This document shows, in pieces, positions 7,554 through 16,183 of a stretch of DNA of 64,000 bases (its first letter is position 1; every line of letters starts with the position of its first letter). A program made the translations under genes and the position numbers. Location: assembly GCA_018110985.1 (NCBI GenBank), contig JAGAWT010000010.1:1-64000 (forward strand), in the 5' to 3' direction. Below the pieces are notes generated by a model that worked only from the letters and a program-made list of their open reading frames with translations, was not told the origin of the DNA and ran no database searches. Source of the stretch: Oscillospiraceae bacterium. Lineage in GTDB: Bacteria > Bacillota > Clostridia > Oscillospirales > Ruminococcaceae.

Positions 7554-8537
7554 TCATGGCTGTGCAAATTGCCCAAGCGCCAGGGCATCCTCTGCCAGCT
7601 TTTTTACGTCGTCAAGAGTAGACAGTGTGCCGCAGCGGTTCCTCAGCTTTGCCGCCCCTCTCATGCCCTTCAGGTAAAATGAACACTGGCGCCGTGCCTC
7701 TGCCATAGCCATTCTTTCTCCCTTGAAGGAAACGGAGAGCTCCGCCTGTCTCAGCATGGTGAGCATCCTCTCCTCGGCGGTGGGCGGTGTGAAATCCTTC
7801 CCCTGCAGGGCAAGCTCTATCTCCCTGAATATCCACGGATTCCCGTAGCTGCCCCTGCCCACCATGACCAGGTCGCAGCCCGTTTCCCTGTACATCCGCA
7901 GGGCATCCTCACCGCTCTTTATGTCGCCGTTGCCAATGACGGGTATGCTTACGGCTTCCTTTACCCGCCTTATGATATCCGGGTCGCTCTTTCCCGTGTA
8001 CATCTGCTTTCGTGTGCGGCCGTGAACGGTTATGGCGGCGGCTCCCGCCCCCTCCAGCGCAGCTGCGAACTCCGGGGCGTTTATGCTGCCCTCGTCCCAG
8101 CCCGCTCTTATCTTCACGGTAACGGGCACATCCGCCGCTGTGCGTACTGCCTCCACTATGCGGCAGGCTCTGTCCGTGTTCCTCATGAGGGCGGAGCCGC
8201 TGCCGTTTCCCGCTATTTTTGGCACGGGGCAGCCCATATTGATGTCGATGATATCCGGTGCGAAATCCATGAGCCTTTTTGCCGCCCTTGCCATGAACTC
8301 CGGCTCTTCGCCGAAAAGCTGGAGCGCATAGGGGCGTTCAAAGTCTGTGACGGTGCAAAGCTCCTCGGTCTTTCTGTCGCTGTAGCAGAGCCCCTTTGCG
8401 GAGATCATCTCCGAAACCATGTAGGCTGCTCCCTGCTCCTTGCAGACATATCTGTATGCTCTGTCCGCCACCGATGCCATTGGAGCCAGTGCTGCGGTCT
8501 TTCTGATGATGACGCCGCCTATGTTTACTTCATTCAT
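7554..8537 (-). CDS. dus: tRNA-dihydrouridine synthase
   Basis: A 327-residue FMN enzyme that reduces uridine to dihydrouridine in the D-loop of tRNA. The TIM-barrel begins with an LAPMASVADRAYR segment (FMN phosphate side), and NMGCPVPKIAGNGSGSALM carries the catalytic cysteine. The VTVKIRAGW, TVHGRTRKQMYTG and VIGNGDI strands are standard for DusB-type enzymes. The C-terminal helical domain ends with YLKGM-type residues. The ATG overlaps the stop of the GH16 gene by 8 bases, indicating translational coupling. Confidence 0.95.
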   Translation of the reverse strand: MNEVNIGGVIIRKTAALAPMASVADRAYRYVCKEQGAAYMVSEMISAKGLCYSDRKTEELCTVTDFERPYALQLFGEEPEFMARAAKRLMDFAPDIIDINMGCPVPKIAGNGSGSALMRNTDRACRIVEAVRTAADVPVTVKIRAGWDEGSINAPEFAAALEGAGAAAITVHGRTRKQMYTGKSDPDIIRRVKEAVSIPVIGNGDIKSGEDALRMYRETGCDLVMVGRGSYGNPWIFREIELALQGKDFTPPTAEERMLTMLRQAELSVSFKGERMAMAEARRQCSFYLKGMRGAAKLRNRCGTLSTLDDVKKLAEDALALGQFAQP

Positions 8538-9363
8538 TTTCCGCTTCCCATACCTTTACATAGTCTGCCTTCATGCAGTCGGGGAGATCTGCGTAGGCGG
8601 GAGGCGCTCCCGTCCAGCTTCCTGTCTCGGAGGATATCTTCATATACAGCGGCACCCTGCAGGTGCCGAGAGCCTTCTTCGCATCCGTGCGCCAGCTTTC
8701 CTTTCCGTCGATGAAGAAAACATATTCCTTTTCCGTCCAGAGGAGAGAAAAGGTATGGAATTCCCCGTCGTAAACATCGGCATCCACTACTTTCCCCTCG
8801 GACTTGTGGGCGCTACCGTAGCCGTCCCAGTTAAGTGTGTGCTGTATCTTCTTTTCATTGAAGTAGGGGGATTCATAAATGTCTATCTCCGTGCCGTTGA
8901 CACCGCCGCCGCTCTCGTCGGACACCGTGTCCCCCATGAGCCAGAATGCGGTCCAGCAGCCGGGTATGCTGTTGACGGTGCAGCGTATCTCGTAGTACCC
9001 GCAGGTGTGCTCGAACCTGTTTTTCGAGCGCACTCCCCCCGAAAGGTATTTCCCGGACTTTTTGTCAAATCCGATGACAAGGTGCCCCTCCCCGTCAAGA
9101 TATGTCATGCTGTCGTCCCAGTAATTCTCCATATCCTGCCTGTGGTATTCGGGGCAGCGCTCCCACTTTGTGCCGTCAAGCTCCGTTCCCTCAAAATCGT
9201 CGGAGAATATGAGCCTGTAGCTTTTTCCGTCCACGGTGATGCGGTCATCCTCTTCCGCTGTGATCTCCTGCGGGATGCTTTCAGTGACAGGCGACCCGTT
9301 TTCCGTGCCTCCGAGCCCGGCAAGGAGCATCAGGATGATGATGACAGGTGATAGCTTTTCCAT
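8530..9363 (-). CDS. Glycoside hydrolase family 16 (beta-glucanase-like), secreted
   Basis: A 277-residue protein; start at 9363 after AGGAGGTGATCCG. Residues 4-20 are a hydrophobic export signal without a lipobox cysteine. The catalytic domain runs from about 50 (LIFSDDFEGTELDGTKW) to the end (YVKVWE). The GH16 signature is E159-I-D161-I-Y-E164, giving nucleophile E159 and acid/base E164. Family members hydrolyse beta-1,3/1,4-glucans, laminarin, agars or related polymers; the substrate is not resolved. It lies between the surface-protein genes and dus and overlaps dus by 8 bases. Plant or microbial polysaccharide degradation fits a gut habitat. Confidence 0.92.
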   Translation of the reverse strand: MEKLSPVIIILMLLAGLGGTENGSPVTESIPQEITAEEDDRITVDGKSYRLIFSDDFEGTELDGTKWERCPEYHRQDMENYWDDSMTYLDGEGHLVIGFDKKSGKYLSGGVRSKNRFEHTCGYYEIRCTVNSIPGCWTAFWLMGDTVSDESGGGVNGTEIDIYESPYFNEKKIQHTLNWDGYGSAHKSEGKVVDADVYDGEFHTFSLLWTEKEYVFFIDGKESWRTDAKKALGTCRVPLYMKISSETGSWTGAPPAYADLPDCMKADYVKVWEAENE

Positions 9364-9446
9364 CGGATCACCTCCTCTACCCGATGATAACACATTCGGG
9401 GGATTTTGTCAAATAACAGGAAGCGGAAAAATTCACACAATTTACA

Positions 9447-9475
9447 TTGCAATTTTCTTCCGCCTGTGTTAAAAT
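9447..9475 (+). promoter_or_regulatory. Sigma-A promoter for the YunG-like gene and ppiB
   Basis: TTGCAA (9447-9452), 17 bases, TAAAAT (9470-9475). The transcript would start near 9482, 23 bases before the first ATG. Confidence 0.65.
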
Positions 9476-9504
9476 CTATACGGAAAAGAAAGGGTGAGCG
9501 GCTT

Positions 9505-9957
9505 ATGGCATTTTACGGTTCGGACAATGCGGCACTGAAGGGTATACATCCTCTCTCCCCGCAGTGGGGAGTAAAGGACCCTGCGGAGCTTTACGATGTG
9601 CTGTGCGGCATCTGGTGCCCGGAGACCTGTGCGCCCCGCCTGCGAAAGGACTGGAGCGTGGAGAACAGGACCCTTGGACAGTGTTCCGTCACCGCCTTTC
9701 TTGTGCAGGATATCTTCGGCGGGCAGGTCTTCGGCATAGAACAGCCGGGAGGGAATTTCCACTGCTACAATTCGGTGGACGGTGTTATTTTCGACCTTAC
9801 ATCCGAGCAGTTCGGCGGAAGGCCGCTGTCCTACGAAAACAACCCTCTCCAGAGCAGGGAAGCTCATTTTGCAAAGGAAGAAAAGCGGCTCCGCTACGAG
9901 CTGCTGAAAAAGAAACTCAAAGAAAGAGGTAATCAAAATGGTAGTGATAGAGCTTAA
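9505..9957 (+). CDS. YunG-like protein
   Basis: 150 residues from the ATG at 9505 (AAAGGGTGAGC upstream); an upstream TTG extension would include the promoter and is rejected. The central block (W-S-x-E-N-x-T-L-G-Q-C-S-V-T-A, then G-G-x-x-F-G, then H-C-Y-N and F-D-L-T-S-E-Q-F) matches my recollection of the Bacillus YunG family, which has conserved Cys, His and Asp residues in a papain-like order. Biochemical role is unknown. It overlaps the ppiB start by 20 bases. Confidence 0.7.
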   Translation: MAFYGSDNAALKGIHPLSPQWGVKDPAELYDVLCGIWCPETCAPRLRKDWSVENRTLGQCSVTAFLVQDIFGGQVFGIEQPGGNFHCYNSVDGVIFDLTSEQFGGRPLSYENNPLQSREAHFAKEEKRLRYELLKKKLKERGNQNGSDRA

Positions 9958-10408
9958 AAACGGCGGCGTTATAAAGGCAGAGCTGTACCCCGAACACGCC
10001 CCCATCACGGTGGAGAACTTTGAGAAGCTGGTAAAGGACGGCTTTTACGACGGCCTCATCTTCCACAGGGTGATCTCCGGCTTTATGATACAGGGCGGCG
10101 ACCCCACCGGCACGGGCATGGGCGGCCCCGGCTGGCATATAAAGGGCGAGTTTGCGGCAAACGGCGTGCAGAATCCCGTAAAGCACACAAGGGGCGTTCT
10201 CTCCATGGCAAGGGCACAGGATCCCGACAGCGCAGGTTCCCAGTTCTTTATAATGCACGGCGATGCGCCCTACCTTGACGGTCAGTATGCCGCTTTCGGA
10301 AAGGTGGTAGAGGGCATAGAGGAAGTGGACAGGATCGCCTCCGCTCCTACGGATTACGGCGACAGACCTGTTGAGGAACAGGCTATCGCAAGGATGTACA
10401 TAGAGTGA
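9938..10408 (+). CDS. ppiB: Peptidyl-prolyl cis-trans isomerase, cyclophilin type
   Basis: 156 residues, the usual size of cytoplasmic bacterial cyclophilins. Visible core motifs: FHRVISGFMIQGGDPTGTG (catalytic Arg and the Gln-Gly-Gly-Asp loop), GVLSMARAQDPDSAGSQFFI and the YAAFGKVVEG strand. It catalyses proline isomerisation in protein folding. No signal peptide. Ribosome site AAAGAGG lies inside the preceding gene; the 20-base overlap implies coupled translation. Confidence 0.95.
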   Translation: MVVIELKNGGVIKAELYPEHAPITVENFEKLVKDGFYDGLIFHRVISGFMIQGGDPTGTGMGGPGWHIKGEFAANGVQNPVKHTRGVLSMARAQDPDSAGSQFFIMHGDAPYLDGQYAAFGKVVEGIEEVDRIASAPTDYGDRPVEEQAIARMYIE

Positions 10409-10422
10409 TATCGGCTTTTTCG

Positions 10423-10456
10423 GTGGTCAGAGGAGGGCTTGCCCTTCACTGACCAC
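10423..10456 (+). terminator. Stem-loop after ppiB
   Basis: GTGGTCAG (10423-10430) pairs with CTGACCAC (10449-10456), with an inner GGGC/GCCC. The following TATTTGCTTG is only weakly T-rich. Confidence 0.5.
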
Positions 10457-10665
10457 TATTTGCTTGTCACCTGTCATACGTTGCTGACTTTTTGTGGACG
10501 ACCCCATGAATTATGTTAAAGTAACCCTATAAATCCTTTATCTTTTGGCAAAATACACATTTTTTCAAGCGTTTTTTAAGCAATATTATGCACAAAAAAT
10601 AGACCACTCCGCTGTTTCCGTCAAAATCAATAAAGAATTTATTTTAAGTTTGGATATTTATAGTC

Positions 10666-10695
10666 TTGATTTTGCAAGAGGAAATTTGTTATTAT
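10666..10695 (+). promoter_or_regulatory. Possible promoter in the 460-base gap before the ABC ATPase gene
   Basis: TTGATT (10666-10671), 18 bases, TATTAT (10690-10695). The rest of 10457-10868 is AT-rich and then a leader of about 165 bases; I see no gene (a 60-codon ATG frame at 10545 lacks a ribosome site and normal codon use) and no riboswitch I recognise. Confidence 0.4.
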
Positions 10696-10868
10696 ATATC
10701 AGTAAGCTGTGGTATTGTGAATTATAGCGTGATCATTTCTTAAACAGTAAACATACGCAGATCGAAGCAGCATTCACTGTCCGCAGAGAAAATACCGGCT
10801 GGGTATCAGTATGCGTCACGGCGTGATGTACATGCCTGTATGCTTTTAATCAGGGAGGTCCACTACAC

Positions 10869-12017
10869 ATGGCAAGTTTATCATTGAGATCTATCTACAA
10901 GAAATATCCCGGCGGCGTCGTAGCCGTTTCAGATGTAAACCTGGAGATAAAGGACAAGGAGTTCATAATCCTGGTCGGCCCTTCGGGATGCGGTAAGTCC
11001 ACGACTCTTCGTATGATCGCAGGTCTTGAAGAGATCTCCGAGGGCGAGCTCTACATCGGCGATCGTCTTGTAAACGATGTTGCTCCTAAGGACAGAGATA
11101 TTGCGATGGTTTTCCAGAACTACGCTCTGTATCCTCATATGACAGTTTTTGAGAACATGGCATTCGGTCTTAAGCTCCGCAAGGTGCCCAAGGATGAGAT
11201 CGCAAGAAAGGTAGAGGAAGCCGCAAGGATCCTTGATATCTCTCACCTTCTCTCCAGAAAGCCCAAGGCTCTTTCCGGCGGTCAGAGACAGCGTGTTGCT
11301 CTGGGTCGTGCTATCGTCCGTGAGCCTCAGGTATTCCTTCTTGACGAGCCTCTTTCCAACCTGGATGCGAAGCTCCGTGCACAGATGAGAACCGAGATCT
11401 CCAAGCTCCATCAGAAGCTGGGTACCACATTCATCTACGTTACACATGACCAGACCGAGGCTATGACAATGGGTGACCGTATCGTTGTCATGAAGGACGG
11501 TTTCGTTCAGCAGGTAGATACTCCCCAGAACCTCTACACAAGCCCTGTAAACCAGTTCGTTGCAGGATTCATGGGTTCTCCCCAGATGAATTTCATTGAT
11601 GCCGTTCTCAGAAAGATCGACGGCAAGTATTCCGTAGAATTCGGCTCCGAGGACACCAAGACCACAAGGGGCGTAAAGTATTATGTTGAGATCCCCGAGG
11701 CTAAGCTGGCAGGCAATGAGCTTGCTCTCAGCGAGCTGGTAGACCAGGAGATCGTAATGGGTATCCGTCCCGAGGATATCCACGATGAGCAGATGTTCCT
11801 CTCCGCCGCTACCACCGGTGTTATCGAGGCTGACGTTGAGATCACCGAAATGATGGGTGCCGAGACTTATCTGTACCTCTCCTGCGAGGGTATCCCCCTG
11901 ACTGCAAGAGTTGATCCCAGATCCACTGCCCGTCCTCAGGACAGGATAAGCGTTGCTCTCGATCCCAACAAGATCCACATCTTCAACAAGGAGACCGAGA
12001 AGACTGTTGTCAACTGA
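10869..12017 (+). CDS. msmX: Sugar ABC transporter ATPase (MsmX/UgpC type)
   Basis: 382 residues. Walker [10 protein letters not shown] (about 38-46), Q-loop [12 protein letters not shown], signature LSGGQRQR, Walker B VFLLDEP, H-loop VTHDQ, then a C-terminal MOP/OB-like regulatory domain (MGIRPEDIH onwards). This is the CUT1-type ATPase that energises oligosaccharide importers. No permease or binding-protein genes adjoin it; such orphan ATPases (MsmX in Bacillus) serve several sugar transporters, which is the likely role here. Start: GGGAGG 10 bases before the ATG. Confidence 0.95.
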   Translation: MASLSLRSIYKKYPGGVVAVSDVNLEIKDKEFIILVGPSGCGKSTTLRMIAGLEEISEGELYIGDRLVNDVAPKDRDIAMVFQNYALYPHMTVFENMAFGLKLRKVPKDEIARKVEEAARILDISHLLSRKPKALSGGQRQRVALGRAIVREPQVFLLDEPLSNLDAKLRAQMRTEISKLHQKLGTTFIYVTHDQTEAMTMGDRIVVMKDGFVQQVDTPQNLYTSPVNQFVAGFMGSPQMNFIDAVLRKIDGKYSVEFGSEDTKTTRGVKYYVEIPEAKLAGNELALSELVDQEIVMGIRPEDIHDEQMFLSAATTGVIEADVEITEMMGAETYLYLSCEGIPLTARVDPRSTARPQDRISVALDPNKIHIFNKETEKTVVN

Positions 12018-12039
12018 TAATGGTTTGAATAGACATTTT

Positions 12040-12072
12040 ACGGGCTGTCGTGCAAGCGGCAGCCCGTTTTTT
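12040..12072 (+). terminator. Intrinsic terminator after the ABC ATPase gene
   Basis: ACGGGCTG-CG / CG-CAGCCCGT stem with a short loop followed by TTTTTT; it ends 17 bases before the next gene. Confidence 0.85.
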
Positions 12073-12088
12073 GGGGGGGAGGGACAAG

Positions 12089-12649
12089 ATGAACAGCGAT
12101 GAGATCAAGGAGCTTTTTGAAAAGGTAAATCCGGGACACTTCGAGCGGGACTATGTAAAAGCCCTTGATGAGGGAGAAGTGTTTGAGGATCTTATAATGC
12201 CCCTTGGAAGTTTTGAGCTCCCGCAGACTGCCGGGCTTCCGGGCATCACCTATGGCAGCTATACCGGAAAGGTCACAGACCTTAAAGAAATGATAGGGCG
12301 TATAGACAGGGGATGGATAGATATATTCAATGAGGAGAGCGAAGTGTACTGCGCCTTTTGTGAGGGTCATCCTGTCAGCATCTGCATGATAGAGGACATG
12401 GGGGAACATTTCATCGGCGGCAGGAAATACAGGGTAGGGGGTCCCGGGTGTGTGGGGACACTGCCCGAATACCGAAAAAGGGGCATAGGCGCACAGATGG
12501 TGTTGAATGTCACAAAGATACTCAGGGACAGGGGCTTTGACCTTAGCTATATCTATTATACCGCCGTAGGCGGATGGTATGAGAAAATGGGCTACAAGAA
12601 AGCCGTAAGATGGGATAAGCACGGTATAGCGGAAGCTGCGGAGATATGA
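12089..12649 (+). CDS. GNAT-family N-acetyltransferase
   Basis: 186 residues from the ATG at 12089 (GGGGAGGGACAAG upstream); the longer frame from 12050 starts inside the terminator stem and is rejected. The acetyl-CoA motif A is the VGTLPEYRKRGIGAQMV block (Q/R-x-x-G-x-G/A pattern), followed by the SYIYYTAVGGWYEKMGYKKA block (motif B). Substrate unknown. It is a single gene between two terminators. Confidence 0.85.
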   Translation: MNSDEIKELFEKVNPGHFERDYVKALDEGEVFEDLIMPLGSFELPQTAGLPGITYGSYTGKVTDLKEMIGRIDRGWIDIFNEESEVYCAFCEGHPVSICMIEDMGEHFIGGRKYRVGGPGCVGTLPEYRKRGIGAQMVLNVTKILRDRGFDLSYIYYTAVGGWYEKMGYKKAVRWDKHGIAEAAEI

Positions 12650-12650
12650 A

Positions 12651-12680
12651 AAAAGGGTGCCGGTGGGGCACCCTTTTCTT
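12651..12680. terminator. Bidirectional terminator between the GNAT gene and glnN
   Basis: AAAAGGGTGCC (12651-12661) pairs with GGGCACCCTTTT (12666-12677); A-run on one side, T-run on the other, between convergent genes. Confidence 0.85.
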
Positions 12681-12709
12681 TGATCTGATAGACGGATCCG
12701 CTCTTGGGA

Positions 12710-14809
12710 TCAGACTCTGAACATAAGGTCGCCGTAGGTGGGGAAAGGCCACATATCCTCGGGTACCTTCATTTCCAGCTCATCCGCAAAGGAGCGCATA
12801 CACTGCATGGAGGAGAATACCACATCACGGAAGTAGCGGGCGGTCTCCACGGTGCCGTTTACATCGGCTGCGTTTATGACCTCGTTATCCAGCTTGTCGA
12901 TAGCATCGGAGAGGGAGATATTCAGCTCCGTCACCTTGGTGGCTAACCTGCCTTCAAGGCTCGCATCAAGTCCTGCTGCCTTTTTCTCGTTTATGCTCCT
13001 TGCCAGTTCGCCCGCATAGCGAATGCCCGTGGGGAGTATCTGCTTCTTGGCGATATCCAGCATGGTGCGTGCTTCGATGTTTATCACCTTGGAGTAGTTG
13101 TCCAGAAGAGCCTCTGTTCTGGACTCCAGTTCCTTCTTTGAATACACATTGAAGGACTCAAAGAGCTTTACGTTCTTTTCGTCGGTATAGTGGGGCATTG
13201 CATCAACAGTGGAAATGTAGTTGGGAAGACCTCTTCTTGCGGCTTCCTCCACCCATGCGGCATCGTAGCCGTTGCCGTTGAAGATGACTCTCTTGTGAGC
13301 TTTGAGGGTCTCCACCAGAAGGGCGTTGAGATCCTTCTTGAAGTGCTTGCTGCCCTCCAGCTTGTCGGCAAATTCTCTGAGGGAATTTGCAACTATGGTG
13401 TTGAGGATGGTGTTGGTGCAGGAAATGGTATCTGCGGAGCCCAGGGATCTGAACTCGAACTTGTTTCCCGTAAAGGCAAAAGGAGAGGTCCTGTTGCGGT
13501 CGGTGTTGTCCTTGGGGAAGTTGGGCAGTGCCTCAACATCAATAACAAATTCCTGACCCTCGTTGGGCTTTATCATCTTGCCGGATTCAAGGGCATCAAG
13601 TATGGTCTGGAGCTCGTCGCCCATGAAAATGGAGATGATGGCGGGAGGTGCCTCGTTGGCGCCCAGACGGTGATCGTTGCCTGCGGATGCCACGGAAAGA
13701 CGGAGCAGGTCGGCATACTCATCCACAGCCTTTACGATAGCCACAAGAATGGTGAGGAACTGGATATTCTCTCTCGGGCTGTCGCCGGGATCCAGAAGGT
13801 TCTCGCCCTCGTTGGTGCTCATGGACCAGTTGTTGTGCTTGCCGGAGCCGTTTACGCCGGCAAAGGGCTTTTCATGGAGCAGGCACACAAGACCGTGCTT
13901 CAGCGCCACCTTCTTCATGATCTCCATCATAAGGGCGTTCTGGTCGGCAGCCACATTGGATGTAGTGAAAATGGGAGCCAGCTCATGCTGTGCGGGAGCA
14001 ACTTCGTTGTGTTCTGTCTTGGCAAGGATGCCCAGCTTCCAGAGCTCCTTGTCCAGATCGGTCATGTAGTCGTGGATCCTGTCCTTGATGTTGCCGTAGT
14101 AGTGGTCATCCAGCTCCTGACCTCTGGGAGCCTTGGCACCGAAAAGGGTGCGTCCCGTGAAGATAAGATCCTTTCTCTGATCGTAGAGCTTCTTGTCCAC
14201 CAGAAAATATTCCTGCTCGGGACCTACGGTGGTGGTAACTCTGGTAGCGGTGGAGCCGAAGAGCTTCAGCACCCTGACGGCCTGCTCGGAGAGCACCTCC
14301 ATGGAGCGCAGGAGAGGGGTCTTCTTGTCAAGGATCTCGCCTGTGTAGGAGCAGAAGGCGGTGGGGATGTAAAGAGTATTGTCCTTTATGAAAGCGGGAG
14401 AAGTGGGATCCCATGCGGTATAGCCTCTTGCCTCAAAGGTGGCGCGCAGACCGCCGGAGGGGAAGCTGGAGGCATCGGGCTCGCCCTTTATAAGCTCCTT
14501 GCCGGAGAATTCCATTATGACCTTGCCGTCGGTGGTGGGGGAGATAAAGGAATCATGCTTTTCTGCGGAGAAGCCTGTGAGCGGGTGGAACCAGTGGGTG
14601 AAGTGGGTAACGCCCCTCTGTACTGCCCAGTCCTTCATGGAGGCGGCGATCACATCGGCAACGCTGCTTTCAAGGGCGGTGCCCATCTTCTGGGTGTTTA
14701 CCAGTGCCTTGTAGGCGTTTTTGGGGAGAGTCTCCCTCATGGTGTCCTCATTGAAAACGTTGCAGCCGAAATAGTCGGGAACATTTTCCACTCTTGTGTA
14801 CTCGTTCAT
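12710..14809 (-). CDS. glnN: Glutamine synthetase type III
   Basis: 699 residues, the size of GSIII and far longer than GSI. It makes glutamine from glutamate, ammonia and ATP as a large homo-oligomer. Start MNEYTRVENVPDYFG at 14809 after AGGAGGAG; the upstream frame to 14923 is leader. GSIII landmarks are visible: HWFHPLTGFSAEKHDSF near the N-terminus, the VGPEQEYFLVDK metal-ligand strand, KTEHNEVAPAQHELAP, the NGSGKHNNWSMST ATP loop and NRTSPFAFTGNKFEFR. It is monocistronic, with a strong promoter and a long leader, so ammonia-dependent control is likely. Confidence 0.97.
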   Translation of the reverse strand: MNEYTRVENVPDYFGCNVFNEDTMRETLPKNAYKALVNTQKMGTALESSVADVIAASMKDWAVQRGVTHFTHWFHPLTGFSAEKHDSFISPTTDGKVIMEFSGKELIKGEPDASSFPSGGLRATFEARGYTAWDPTSPAFIKDNTLYIPTAFCSYTGEILDKKTPLLRSMEVLSEQAVRVLKLFGSTATRVTTTVGPEQEYFLVDKKLYDQRKDLIFTGRTLFGAKAPRGQELDDHYYGNIKDRIHDYMTDLDKELWKLGILAKTEHNEVAPAQHELAPIFTTSNVAADQNALMMEIMKKVALKHGLVCLLHEKPFAGVNGSGKHNNWSMSTNEGENLLDPGDSPRENIQFLTILVAIVKAVDEYADLLRLSVASAGNDHRLGANEAPPAIISIFMGDELQTILDALESGKMIKPNEGQEFVIDVEALPNFPKDNTDRNRTSPFAFTGNKFEFRSLGSADTISCTNTILNTIVANSLREFADKLEGSKHFKKDLNALLVETLKAHKRVIFNGNGYDAAWVEEAARRGLPNYISTVDAMPHYTDEKNVKLFESFNVYSKKELESRTEALLDNYSKVINIEARTMLDIAKKQILPTGIRYAGELARSINEKKAAGLDASLEGRLATKVTELNISLSDAIDKLDNEVINAADVNGTVETARYFRDVVFSSMQCMRSFADELEMKVPEDMWPFPTYGDLMFRV

Positions 14810-14943
14810 AAAAACTCCTCCTTGGATAATAAAAAAGACACCGAAGTAACCGTACCGTAGGTACAGCTGCTGCCGGCGCCATTGCCATTTCATTTGTTGA
14901 TACTCGGGTGAACTCCGGAGCACTCCTTCGTGCCCCCCTTCGT
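14810..14943 (-). promoter_or_regulatory. Structured 5' leader of glnN
   Basis: About 135 transcribed bases before the glnN start. On the minus strand it holds GCAC-GAAGGA-GTGC (a hexaloop hairpin), a CCGG/CCGG-rich segment, and GTACC-TAC-GGTAC, followed by TTCGGTGTCTTTTTTATT. The T-run before the ribosome site suggests attenuation. I do not recognise a known riboswitch; glutamine-responsive or ANTAR-type control is only a possibility. Confidence 0.4.
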
Positions 14944-14950
14944 TGATATA

Positions 14951-14979
14951 AATATATATCTTTTGAGGGGCTTTGTCAA
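14951..14979 (-). promoter_or_regulatory. Sigma-A promoter of glnN
   Basis: Minus strand: TTGACA (14979-14974), 17 bases, TATATT (14956-14951). The remaining intergenic DNA up to 15224 is AT-rich with no feature I can support. Confidence 0.8.
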
Positions 14980-15224
14980 TAGGTTTTGGGCAAATTCGGG
15001 CAGTTCACCAAACAGAGTGACGGGATAGAGGTGTTTTCTGTTGAAAATATCTAAGAGGCGATCATGATATGCAACATTTGGCTTGTGAAAATTCAAAATC
15101 ATAATAATATATCCCTATAAACAGGTGATAATGTGTCAAATTCACCGATATATGCAATATAAAATGTAAATTCCTGCAAAATTCACGGGATCCGCACTTT
15201 GCTTTATATGACGGCAGAAAAGCC

Positions 15225-15254
15225 TTGACAAGTATGTTCAATATATGTTAACAT
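15225..15254 (+). promoter_or_regulatory. Promoter upstream of the flavoredoxin-rubredoxin gene
   Basis: TTGACA (15225-15230), 18 bases, TAACAT (15249-15254), inside a TATGTTAACATA palindrome. The transcript would run through the 105-bp repeat copy 2. Confidence 0.5.
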
Positions 15255-15297
15255 AAAGAAGGAAAAGGTGCTTGCAGAGGAGGAGCGGAGACGGATA

Positions 15298-15402
15298 ATA
15301 CTGATCCTTCCTCGATGTATAGACGATCTCCAAGCCTCAAACCCCTTATATTCAAGCGTTTGCGGCTTGTTTCTTGTCTGTACACCGGTCAGAGATCAGT
15401 AT
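15298..15402. repeat. 105-bp nested inverted repeat, copy 2
   Basis: Full copy with termini ATACTGATC/GATCAGTAT. Here the second arm reads GATGTATAGAC on one side and GTCTGTACACC on the other, and the apex has ACCCC/GCGTT changes. It lies in the 5' leader of the next gene. Confidence 0.85.
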
Positions 15403-15468
15403 AAGAGAATGTTTTGCGGCTGACAAATATCTGCTGTAAGAACTGCGACAATGAGAAAGGAGCATAAT

Positions 15469-16092
15469 ATGGACAAGAAGGCTTTTCACAAGATATCCTA
15501 CGGGCTGTTCGTGTGTACGGTCTCAAAAGACGGCAGGGCAGGGGGATGTATCATCAACACTGCGGTTCAGGCATCCGCAGACAGGGTGACTATTGCGGTG
15601 AACAAGGAGAACCATACCCATGACCTTATAAAGGAGACAGGGGTCTGCAACATTTCAGTGATTGCGGAGGATGCCGGTTTTGCTCTTTTCAAAAGGTTCG
15701 GCTTTCAAAGCGGCAGGGACACGGACAAGTTTGCGGGTCTTACTTCCGCCGACTTCAAAACGGCGGAAAACGGCATACCCTACATCACCAAAGGGACCAA
15801 CGCCTATATTTCCCTGAAGGTGGAAAGCTGTGCGGATCTCGGTTCCCATACTCTCTTTATCTGCGTGCCCACGGAAATGGAGGTCTTGTCGGAAGCGCCC
15901 TCCTGCACCTATGAGCATTATCTGAAGAACATAAAGCCGAAGCCCGAAGCGGTGGGGAAGACCCCGGAGGGAAAGACCGTGTGGAGATGCACCGTCTGCG
16001 GCTATGAATGGGAAGGCGAGGAGCTTCCCGAGGACTTTGTCTGTCCTCTCTGCAAGCACCCCAAGGCGGATTTTGAAAAGGTAGTGGTGTAA
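15469..16092 (+). CDS. Flavin reductase-like domain fused to rubredoxin (high-molecular-weight rubredoxin type)
   Basis: 207 residues, start at 15469 after AGAAAGGAG. Residues 1-155 are a flavin reductase/FMN-binding split-barrel (FHKISYGLFVCTVSKDGRAGGCIINTAVQ; NISV; GRDTDKFAG). Residues about 165-207 are rubredoxin with both iron-ligating pairs, C-T-V-C-G-Y and C-P-L-C-K. In Moorella this architecture (Hrb) carries electrons from NAD(P)H to flavodiiron proteins for oxygen or NO removal. An oxidative-stress role in an anaerobe is therefore likely, though no flavodiiron gene adjoins it. Confidence 0.92.
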   Translation: MDKKAFHKISYGLFVCTVSKDGRAGGCIINTAVQASADRVTIAVNKENHTHDLIKETGVCNISVIAEDAGFALFKRFGFQSGRDTDKFAGLTSADFKTAENGIPYITKGTNAYISLKVESCADLGSHTLFICVPTEMEVLSEAPSCTYEHYLKNIKPKPEAVGKTPEGKTVWRCTVCGYEWEGEELPEDFVCPLCKHPKADFEKVVV

Positions 16093-16107
16093 AAGCGCCG
16101 CCATCCC

Positions 16108-16136
16108 TTGACGGACAGGGAAAAATGTGCTATTAT
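16108..16136 (+). promoter_or_regulatory. Sigma-A promoter of the 4-TM protein gene
   Basis: TTGACG (16108-16113), 17 bases, TATTAT (16131-16136). Confidence 0.7.
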
Positions 16137-16183
16137 CATTGTAGCGGAAATTATAGCAGAAGAGTATTGGAGGTGTCCTTTCT

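Noticed and set aside
8530-9363. GH16 protein as a lipoprotein
   Set aside because: The N-terminal hydrophobic segment has no cysteine at a lipobox position.
10545-10727. 60-codon ATG frame in the gap before the ABC ATPase gene
   Set aside because: No ribosome site, AT-rich non-coding composition, overlaps the likely promoter, and no recognisable domain.
13190-14860. 556-codon plus-strand frame opposite glnN
   Set aside because: Antisense of a well conserved gene with third-position bias of the minus strand.
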